Source: Acanthamoeba sp. SK_2022b (Eukaryota > Discosea > Longamoebia > Acanthamoebidae). Taken from it: a stretch of DNA of 19,922 nucleotides. The stretch lies in NCBI GenBank assembly GCA_027943245.1, contig JANDJZ010000717.1, forward strand, positions 1 to 19,922, written 5' to 3'. The notes under the pieces are model-generated. The model had not been told where the DNA came from. It did not search any database and saw only the letters and a list, made by a program, of their open reading frames with translations. The position numbers were made by a program, and so were the translations under genes. Shown here in pieces: positions 10,609 to 18,332 of the stretch. Numbering within the stretch: the first letter of the stretch is position 1; every line of letters starts with the position of its first letter.

Positions 10609-10691
10609 ACCGCTCCCCCAGGCAGGCTTTGCTCTGTGTACAGAGAAAAGAGAAGAGGTCCATTTTCGCATTCGCTTTTCGGTTTCTTTGG
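10609..10691. other. Convergent 3' junction of hydrolase and Twinkle genes
   Basis: Only 83 bases separate the two stop codons, so the 3'-UTRs probably overlap. A small perfect hairpin, CTCTGT-GT-ACAGAG (10632-10645), lies near the middle. No AATAAA hexamer was seen on either strand. Confidence 0.5.
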
Positions 10692-12788
10692 TTAGGGCTT
10701 GGGCGGACTGGCTGCGGCGGGCGGAGCGCTGTTGCCGGCCGCGGCGGGTTCGTCCTGCTGCTGTTGGCCACCGGCCATGGCCTTGACCTTTCGCTTGGTG
10801 AGGAGGCCCGTGGTGGGCATCTCGCGGTACGACTTGCTCCTCTTGTTGAACTGAAGCGCGATGGGCCTGTACAGAGGAAGAGAGGGGGCACACAGGCGAG
10901 TCAGCTCCAATCAACGGGGAGGCAGGCCACCGCCGCAGCAAACGCGTTACCCCAACTCGCCGTCGAATCGGTTCTTGGCGACCTCGAGCCACTTCCAGTC
11001 CTCGCCCTTGTTGTACTGCAGGATCAGCACGTTGTCGGCCTCCTGCGTGGCTGGTGTTTGCGCCCCCCCCCCCACAAACCACCCACTCAAGTCATCAGCA
11101 ACGCTGCGGAGGCGAAGGGGAGGCCAAGCCCAAGGGTTTACCCTTGACGCTGCCAAAGACGGAGGCGATGTTGAGCGGTCGGTCGTCCTCGGTCTTTCGC
11201 GGGTGGATGACGAGGGTGATGTGCACGTTCTTGGTCGACGCGAACCGTCGAAACTCCTCCAGCGCGCGATCCTGGATGTCAAACTTGTTGCTCATCGCCG
11301 CGCCCTCCTGGCCCCAGGCCTGCCCGCTGCGATCCCTCTCGAGTCAGCCCATGCGCGTGTGTGCGTGTGCGTGTGTGTGTGCGTGCCTGAGCATGAACTG
11401 AAGGTTGTCGAGGATGACGTGCTCGACGTCGTGCACGTAGACGGCGTAGTCCATCGCGTCGAGGACCTGGTCCACGCTGGTGCTGCCGTGGAATCGCATC
11501 CAGTACATGGGCAGGTCGGCAAAGCCCTGCGAGGCCTCGTCCCACTGCGCCTTGTCCTGCAGGTCCGTCAGGTTCTTGCCTGCGTGGTGTCACATCGCCA
11601 CCATCACCACCACCATCGTCATCAACATCAACATCAACATCAACCCAGCAACGTTGCCATCAAGGGCGAGTAGTCATCGACGAGGCGACACGTTACCGGC
11701 GAACTGGAGCAGCATCTTCTGGGCGAGGTAGGTGTTCTTGATCTCAAAGTTGCCCCACAGCGTGCGCACGCCTGCCCCCCCCCCCACGATCCATGTGTAA
11801 GGGACGAGCGTGTGTGCCGTGCGTGCGTGAAAGCGCGAACCTTGAGTGGCGAAATCCAGGGAGAGCTGGCTCAGTAGGGTTGTCTTGCCGACACCGGTCG
11901 GGCCGGTGAACACCGTCAGCTCTCCCTTGCGATGTCCTGCGATTTTATTTAAGTAAAAAAAAAAGATCAATAATTGGATTTGGAAAAACCAAAAATAATG
12001 ATTAAAAAATAAAAATAATGATTAAAAAAACAAATAGAATAATAAGAATATTAGAGCGTGGGCTTGTACCCTTGAGAATCTTGGTAAGGCTGGGAAACAT
12101 CTTGGACGGCACGCCGGCCAGCTCCTCGGGCGAGCAAATGTTGCGGTACACCTGATGAGAGGAGGCCAACGCGGGCCGTGGTTGGCTCGGCTGGCACCAC
12201 GGGCGACGCGCGCGGCGCGGCGGGCGGGGCGGGGCGGGGTTACCTCGTCGGCCATGTCCTGGAACGATATGACCTGCTGGTGTGGCGTCCTCCCGGCCTT
12301 CTTGAGCATCGCGTTCAGGTCCTGAGAGAGCCAGGGCTCGCGGGGTGAGGTGCCAACCACGACCACGACCGCCACCACTACGGCGAGACAAAGGACACGA
12401 AGGGAGAGGAGGAGAGGGGCGGGGGGGGCTACCTTGCCTGCGCGCAGGGCGTCGTTGGCGTCCTTGGGGCCTTCGGGATCGCCCTCCTTCGTCCGCACGA
12501 GCAGACAGCGCTTGATGCCCAGCTTCTGGGCAAACTTGGCTGCGCCCTCCTGGCCCGGGATGTCGTCGTCCAGCCACAGATAGATCTTCTCGAACCTGGC
12601 GCCCGCACGTGTGTGTCGACACCACGCGTCATGCCAAACGCCAAACGCCAAACGCAAAGGGGGTGAGAGGTGTACCGCTCGAGCCGCGGCAGCAGCTCCA
12701 CGGGGAGCGAGTGCGCGCCGTTGGGCAGCGATATGGCCGGCAGTCCGGTCGCCTGCGTGACGACAAGGGGCGGTCAGGGAAAGATGTG

Positions 12789-12819
<31 letters not shown>

Positions 12820-13690
12820 TATGTGTGTGGTCATGCGGCCATGTGGGACCTGATGGACGGCCATGGCGTCGAACTCGCCCTCGGTGATCACGATCTCCTT
12901 GGCGTCGGCGGGCACCGTGTGCCAGCCAAAGAAACCCCACTGCCCGCCGGCCGGCAGTAATCGCTGGTTGGCCTTGTTCTTGATCGACCGTATCTTCAGT
13001 CGCCTGGGCAGGCCAATCGCCCCATCCGATCGCGCTCCGCGTGAGTCGTCGCTCCAACGTCATCTAATTAATGCGAAGGCAGGAGAGAGAGAGAGAGTCA
13101 CCTGATGACATTCCGTCCCTCGGCGTCTCCGTCGATCCAGGGGAACGTCACGCACTGCTCGGGATCCCCGCCGAACGCGTACTTGGTGGCCCCCACCTTA
13201 TACTTGCGGACCACCTCCTCGGACTAGATCGTCACACACATCACGCACACGCACACACGCACATCGCATGAGCACATCGCATGAGCACATCGGGTGGTGG
13301 GCGTCCTGGGAAAAGAGGCGAGAGGAGTTGCTGTGCGGTACCAGGTGGCGCTGCACTTTGGTCTTGTTGCCGGTGAGGAAGGTCAGGACCTGCGGGTAGT
13401 CCTTGAACAGGGCCAGCGGGTACTTGGACACCACGTCCTGCATTGGGGGGGGGAGAGAGAAGGGGTGATTTGGGGGTCGGTGAGCTGAGCCGGCCGAGCA
13501 GAAGGTGAGATAGAAAGGGGAGGGGGGCTTACGTGATCGGGAAGCGGCTTGTCCCGCTCCTCCGGGAGGCCCGGCGCCGGGGCGCGTTGGCTGTGATCGT
13601 GAGCGGCGGGCGCCGGCGCAGCCATGGGCGCAGTGTACGGGATCTCTCCATACAGGCGCTTAAAGTCAAACCACGAACCTACACGCACGC

Positions 13691-13743
<53 letters not shown>

Positions 13744-14370
13744 CACGCACAACACGCACAACACGCAAGCCACGCAGGGGACTAGTGTGAGAGAAAGGGC
13801 GCGAGAGCACACATGAGTGAGAGGGGGGGGGAGGGCACCCTTGTTGCCGCATCGGTGGCAGAAGAACTGGCCCGTGCGCTTGCTGATGTAGAGCTTGAAG
13901 AGGTTGTCCAGCTTGTGCTTATGGTCGGGACAGGTGGGGCACGTCTGCACGACGAACTCCTCGCCGCTCCGCCTCCACACCAGGCTCTTCCGGCTGAAGA
14001 AGTGCGTGATCTCATCTTCGGTGATGGAGAAGTGGGAGGACACGAACGGGGCACCGGCGGGGCCGCGCACGGAGGGCGAGTATGAAGCATAGGCGGCAGG
14101 AGATGAAGAAGAAGATTTGCGGACGGCAGAGGAGGGTGAAGAGCGTGTGGCGAAGGACCGCGCCGACCAACGAGGCACGCCACGACAACTGCGCAAAGGC
14201 GCCAGCATAAGCTGCGAATCACCGGGAGGGGGCGGTGTTGTGCTGTGGTGGGTCCATCTCCAGCTCCAACCGATCGTTGATGTTTCATTTGCGATCGTCC
14301 CCAGTCGGGACGAAGGATGCGTACACAAAGCCGCACTTCTCCCCAAGGCTAATCTATGGCCAACCCGCAT
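10692..14370 (-). CDS. TWNK: Twinkle-type mitochondrial DNA primase-helicase
   Basis: Family role: hexameric 5'-3' replicative DNA helicase of mitochondria; non-animal forms may also prime. Exons: 14370-13839, 13678-13533, 13437-13342, 13223-13102, 13003-12850, 12752-12676, 12595-12433, 12321-12244, 12151-12070, 11936-11841, 11771-11697, 11579-11387, 11326-11142, 11050-10951, 10866-10692. That is 757 residues from the first ATG. Starting at 14208 gives 703 residues and a textbook presequence with RSFAT. Zinc ligands CPTC and CHRC are at residues 144-174. TOPRIM motifs are EGEFD (340-344) and DDD (385-387). Walker A GPTGVGKT is at 495-502. Family blocks [40 protein letters not shown] and [10 protein letters not shown] follow. 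A Gln/Pro/Ala-rich tail ends the protein. Intron 12 seems to be GC-AG. Confidence 0.95.
11327..11386 (-). other. Probable GC-AG intron 12 of the Twinkle gene
   Basis: Exon 12 ends ATGCTCAG at 11387 and the intron opens gcacgcac; no GT lies nearby. It closes gatcgcag before CGGGCAGG at 11326. This join restores DNLQFMLSGQ, the expected Twinkle block, in correct phase. The intron is 60 nt and mostly CA/CG repeats. Confidence 0.75.
11592..11645 (+). repeat. CAT/CAA-rich trinucleotide repeat in Twinkle intron 11
   Basis: Runs of CACCAT and ATCAAC fill the middle of intron 11 (11580-11696). On the plus strand they mimic a poly-His/Ile/Asn frame, but the repeat is intronic. Confidence 0.8.
12785..12829 (+). 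repeat. TG microsatellite in Twinkle intron 5
   Basis: TG repeat in plus orientation, so CA in the sense strand of Twinkle, inside intron 5 (12753-12849). Confidence 0.9.
13692..13767 (+). repeat. CA microsatellite plus 9-mer repeat in Twinkle intron 1
   Basis: About 25 CA units (13692-13742) are followed by three copies of CAACACGCA (13741-13767). On the Twinkle sense strand this is a TG tract ending about 12 bases before the 3' splice site at 13679. Confidence 0.95.
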
Positions 14371-14587
14371 TGTCGATGGAATCACGTTCTCGGACTGAAC
14401 GTTTTCCTTTGCTTTACTGGAAAAGATTTGAATATTATAATATTATTTATTTATAGCGGTGAAGTGGCGGCTTGATCACATGTGTGTTATGTACATAATG
14501 AGTCCTTGATTACACTTGTTACTCTCCGTCTCCCTCCTTTCGGCTATGTACACTTCACATCGATTTTTTTCTCTCCGAGATTGGACC
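14371..14587. other. Intergenic region between Twinkle 5' end and HSP20 3' end
   Basis: Short spacer holding the Twinkle promoter and the HSP20 3'-UTR. It includes a perfect 14-bp palindrome AATATTATAATATT (14431-14444) next to the TATA box. If Twinkle instead starts at 14208, this spacer is 379 bases. No other gene is seen. Confidence 0.6.
14448..14455 (-). promoter_or_regulatory. TATA box of the Twinkle gene
   Basis: The minus strand reads TATAAATA here, in an AT-rich island unlike the surroundings. It lies about 78 bases before the ATG at 14370. A start of transcription about 30 bases downstream would make 14370 the first ATG of the mRNA, which is the reason that start was preferred over 14208. 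Confidence 0.5.
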
Positions 14588-14923
14588 TCACTGCTTCTTG
14601 GGGATGGTGACCAGCAGCACGCCGTCAGAGAGCTGGTAGTCGAGGGCGTCCAGCTGGAGAGCATCCCCCTTGGGCAGAGTGAGCAGCTTCTTGAACTTGC
14701 CCTGCCCGCGCTCGGCGGCGTGATACCGACCACCTTCGATAGACGATCGTCGTCGCGCACGTTCGCCACTGATGACTAGCAGGCCATCCTCTATGGCTAC
14801 CTTCAGGTTGTCGCGAGCCATGCCGGGCAAGTCGGCAATCAGCTGAATGCTATCCGCATTCTCGCACACGTCGCAGGCCGGGCTCCATTCGGAATCATAT
14901 TGCATGTAGAGTGAGAGCGCCAT
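14588..14923 (-). CDS. Small heat shock protein, HSP20/alpha-crystallin family
   Basis: Family role: ATP-independent holdase chaperone that binds unfolding proteins and forms oligomers, usually in the cytosol. The 111-residue frame is a single exon, as is common for heat-shock genes. The alpha-crystallin domain starts at WSPACDVCE (residues 13-21), passes through LIADLPGMARDNLKVAIEDG and LVISGER, and ends with the signature DGVLLVTIPKK near the C-terminus. The N-terminal arm is only about 12 residues. The chain stops directly after the last conserved strand, so no C-terminal IxI oligomerisation motif is present. No clear heat-shock element was found upstream. It is unlikely to be a fragment, because both ends fall outside the conserved domain. 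Confidence 0.94.
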   Translation of the reverse strand: MALSLYMQYDSEWSPACDVCENADSIQLIADLPGMARDNLKVAIEDGLLVISGERARRRSSIEGGRYHAAERGQGKFKKLLTLPKGDALQLDALDYQLSDGVLLVTIPKKQ

Positions 14924-15446
14924 CTCTTCTTCGCAGTGTTCTTGCCTGGAGTGAGGTTGTCAGCACGGCAAGTAAAAATGCACCATTGTCGCGTAACCTG
15001 CACGCGAGGCCAACGAGCAACCTGTGACCTTGGGCGCTGCCTCTTTGGTTACGACATTTCCTTGGTGTTACGGGCAAGGAAATGAAGTCTCAAAAAGAAA
15101 AGAAATGAAAAGAAAAATTATGTGGAACATTATCCCGCAATATCGGTTCTGTGGCAGGCCCAGAAGCCCAACAGCCCCCAGTCGGTCCCAATCTGCCTGG
15201 GCTTGGCTGGCCATTGCTTTGTGCGTTAGCCACTTCGCCTTCGTTCTTCTTTCTGCTGCACGCGCACTCCACCGGTACCACTATCGCCGCGCACAACGCA
15301 ATACATCACTAGAGGTTTAAGTGGGTATACAAGAGCGTTCACAAAAGATTGATTTTTTAATCTTTGTGAATCAATTTAGGTTGAATTCATAAACTCACAC
15401 GCGACTGCAGGCAAACACCAACCAGCGCAACCACCACACATCCACG
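14924..15446. promoter_or_regulatory. Divergent intergenic region between HSP20 and SCOT
   Basis: These 523 bases lie between two divergent ATGs and should hold both promoters. Visible features are a purine-rich AAAAGAAAAG stretch (about 15091-15117), an imperfect inverted repeat (15152-15213), a TATACAAG sequence (about 15327) that could act as a TATA box for SCOT, and a second inverted repeat (15338-15370). No conserved protein, tRNA or other RNA gene was recognised. Confidence 0.5.
15338..15370. repeat. Inverted repeat upstream of SCOT
   Basis: Left arm TTCACAAAAGATT (15338-15350) and right arm AATCTTTGTGAA (15359-15370) are complementary with a single-base bulge around an 8-base T-rich loop. 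It lies 77 bases before the SCOT ATG. Confidence 0.7.
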
Positions 15447-17973
15447 ATGCGTCAGTCGGCCATGAGAGGAATCGTCTTGTCTAGGGGCTCGCGTGGCTTT
15501 CATACCAGCTCCCTGCTCCGCTCCAAGATTGTTGGCTCGGCCGAGGAGGCCGTCAAGGACGTCAAGGACGGCTCCAAGCTGTACTTCCACCTTCACGCAT
15601 TTTTTTTCAAATTATTTTTCTGTTTTATTGTTATATATTTCATTTTTAATTGTATTATAATTTTCCTGTGCGCAGGCTTGTTGGTGGCTTTGGTCTGTGC
15701 GGCATTCCCGAGAAGCTGATCGGTGCCCTGCGCACCACCGGCGTAAAGGACCTCACCGTCGTCTCCAACAACTGTGGCGTCGACGACTTCGGCCTCGGCC
15801 TTCTTCTCCAGACTCGTCAGGTAAATACCAATTAAATTAAATTCAATTGAATTGAAAGAAAAATGGCACGCTGACGTGCGTATACGCGTTTCAATGGGGC
15901 AGATCAAGCGCATGATCTCCTCGTACGTGGGCGAGAACGCCATCTTCGAGAAGCAGTACCTCTCGGGCGAGCTCGAGCTCGAGCTCATTCCTCAGGGCAC
16001 CCTCGCCGAGCGATGCCGGGCCGGCGGTGCGGGCATTCCCGCGTTCTACACTCCCACCGGCGTCGGCACTTTCCTCGAGGTTCGTGCGGGCCGCGCAGCC
16101 ACCACCCTCTCATCGATGCCTCACCCGTGTGTGTGTGGTGTGACTTGCGAAGGAGGGCGGCTTCCCGATCAAGTACAACTCCGACGGCTCGGTGGCCATC
16201 GCCTCCAAGCCGCGCGAGGTGCGAGAGTTCAACGGTCGCAAGTTCCTCATGGAGGAGGCCATCACCGGCGACTTCTCGCTCATCAAGGGCTGGAAGGCCG
16301 ACACCCGCGGCAACATCGTCTTCAGGTATCACGCGCGCCTCTCCCTCGTCTCCTCCTCCTGCCACTGTGCGTTTGGCTGATGCGCGTGCGCGCGCCGTGC
16401 AGATACACTGCCCGCAACTTCAACCCGCCCGTGGCCACCGCTGGCAAGATCTGCATTGCTGAGGTAAACCCGCTCCATCGCTGTGCACATCTATCGCGCG
16501 CAGCAATAAGTGACATGTCCTTTGTTCTGTCGCGCGCGTGGTCAATCGACCTTAGGTTGAGGAAATCGTTGAGGCGGGCAGCCTGCACCCCGATGAGATC
16601 CACCTCCCCGGAATCTACGTCAACAGGCTCATCAAGGGAAGCGGCTACGAGAAGCGCATCGAGGTAACGCGCACGCACATTTCGCACGTGTGGTTGGCTG
16701 CGCTAACGGTCGTGCGCGTGCAGAAACTGACGCTGGACAAGGGCCAGCCGGCCAAGGGCGACGCGCCCAAGAACGAGGCTGCCATCACCCGCGAAAAGAT
16801 CGCGCGCAGGGCTGCCCTCGAATTCCAGGTTTCCTTTCCTTTCACTCTCACCCTGTCGCATTGCAACCACTCACGCCAAACGCCAACGCAAACACAAATA
16901 GGATGGAATGTATTGTAACCTGGGTATCGGTATTCCCACGCTGGCCTCGAACTACATTCGCTCGGGCATTCACATCGAGCTCCAGTCCGAGAACGGCCTC
17001 CTCGGCATGGTGCGCCCACCACAACTCCACAACGCACAGCGCCGACCACACGCACGCGTGGCATGTCCATGGGCTCGCTCACACTTCTCTCCGCCCGTGA
17101 ACACAGGGCCCCTTCCCCAAGCCGGGCCACCAGGACCCCGATCTGATCAACGCCGGTGCGCCTTGAGCCCTGCTTCCCCCCCCCCCCCGCTCAGCCCATT
17201 CTCAACGCGAGGCGGTGGTCGTCTTTCATTTCCTCACCGACAGGCAAGGAGACCGTGACCACCCTCCCCGGCTCGTCGATCTTCTCGTCGGACCAGTCCT
17301 TCGCCATGATCCGCGGGTAACTGCCCAAATGGGCTCTCCCCTCTCTCCTCCTCTCGACACGCACGTCGATTGGCTGCCTGCCTGGACTGACTCGACGTCG
17401 CACCTGCCAGTGCCCACGTCAATCTCACCATCCTGGGCGGCATGCAAGTCTCGACCAACGGCGACCTCGCCAACTGGGTCATCCCCGTACGTGCCCTCCC
17501 CCACGATGCCGTGCCGCCTGACCTCGGGGTCTGGTCGTGACAACATTTATCTTAACGGGAAAAAAAACAAAACAAAACAAACAAACAAACAAACAAAAAC
17601 AAAAACAAAAACAAAAACAAAAACAAAAACAAAAACAAAAACAAAACAAACAAAAAAACAACAGGGCAAGATGGTGAAGGGACCCGGAGGAGCCATGGAT
17701 CTCACCTGCTCTGGCTCGCGTGTGGTCGTCACCATGGAGCACAAGGACAAGGTAACATTTTATAATTAGTATGAATTATTTCATTTCTGAAATGCTGGCT
17801 CGTGTGTGTTCTCACTCGTGCCGCGGTGGTGCAGAGCGGCAAGCCCAAGATCCTGAACAAGTGCAACCTGCCGCTCACCGCCCAGGGCTGCGTGAACCGC
17901 ATCATCACCGAGATGGTACGGTTCTTCTCTCTTCATGCACGTGAAAGGTTCACTCGCTTATACATGGATTCCG

Positions 17974-18030
<57 letters not shown>

Positions 18031-18174
18031 GCGGTGAAGGCCGTGTTCGATGTGGACAAGAGCGGGCTCACGCTGATCGAGGTGGCCGAGGGCGTCACCG
18101 TAGACGACGTCAAGAAGTACACCGAACCCGAGTTCAAGGTGTCCCCCAACCTCAAGAAGATCGCCTACGCCTAA
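15447..18174 (+). CDS. OXCT1: Succinyl-CoA:3-ketoacid CoA-transferase, mitochondrial (SCOT)
   Basis: Family role: moves CoA from succinyl-CoA to acetoacetate in the mitochondrial matrix, activating ketone bodies. Exons: 15447-15580, 15676-15820, 15903-16079, 16153-16325, 16403-16463, 16556-16663, 16724-16828, 16902-17009, 17107-17155, 17244-17316, 17411-17486, 17665-17751, 17835-17915, 18040-18174, all in phase; 503 residues (human 520). The N-terminus is Arg/Ser-rich with [10 protein letters not shown], a likely targeting peptide. The A-type half has [37 protein letters not shown] and [16 protein letters not shown]. The B-type half has [13 protein letters not shown] and the catalytic Glu331 in [10 protein letters not shown]. 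Both halves are one polypeptide, as in animals. Introns 11 and 13 contain long microsatellites. The 3' end is convergent with the acetyltransferase gene, 153 bp away. Confidence 0.97.
17567..17660 (+). repeat. A-rich (CAAA/CAAAAA)n repeat in SCOT intron 11
   Basis: About 90 bases of CAAAA-type units fill the second half of intron 11 (17487-17664) and run up to its 3' splice site CAACAG. There is no pyrimidine tract before this acceptor. Confidence 0.95.
17975..18029 (+). repeat. TG microsatellite at the 3' end of SCOT intron 13
   Basis: About 27 uninterrupted TG units end 10 bases before the 3' splice site (GAAG at 18036-18039), on the sense strand, where a pyrimidine tract is expected. Confidence 0.95.
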
Positions 18175-18327
18175 GGGACAACCAGCGAACAATTGTGGTT
18201 GTATCTGTAGTGGCCGGTGGGCAACCCACATCACGTCGCCTATCACATTCTTGCGTCACAAGTTTACCATTCCTTCTGTGCTCCACACGCATCGTCGGTG
18301 TCTCTCTGGTTGCTGCTGTCAAAGGCT
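18175..18327. other. Convergent 3' junction of SCOT and ESCO genes
   Basis: 153 bases separate the two stop codons. I see no coding potential or clear structure in it; it should contain both 3'-UTRs. Confidence 0.6.
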
Positions 18328-18332
18328 TTATT
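18327..18332 (-). promoter_or_regulatory. Possible poly(A) signal overlapping the ESCO stop codon
   Basis: The minus strand reads ACAAATAAAGCC across the stop codon, so the hexamer AATAAA contains the TAA. Whether it is used is unknown; cleavage 10-30 bases later would leave a very short 3'-UTR. Confidence 0.35.

Noticed and set aside
9781..11082. 433-residue open frame on the minus strand
   Set aside because: It runs antisense across hydrolase exons 6-7 and through Twinkle exons and introns in the wrong frame. Arg/Ala/Gly/His-rich composition is typical of an antisense frame in GC-rich DNA, and no domain is visible.
11580..11673. Plus-strand His/Asn/Ile-repeat peptide
   Set aside because: It comes from a CAT/CAA repeat inside a Twinkle intron.
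13692..13767. Telomere-like or CRISPR-like array
   Set aside because: The units are plain CA dinucleotides and a 9-mer without spacers; it is an intronic microsatellite.
14924..15446. tRNA or small RNA gene in the HSP20-SCOT spacer
   Set aside because: No cloverleaf, B-box-like GTTCGANNC sequence or known RNA fold could be found by eye.
17479..17750. Phe/Cys-Phe repeat peptides on the minus strand resembling a membrane protein
   Set aside because: They are translations of the CAAAAA intron repeat in SCOT.
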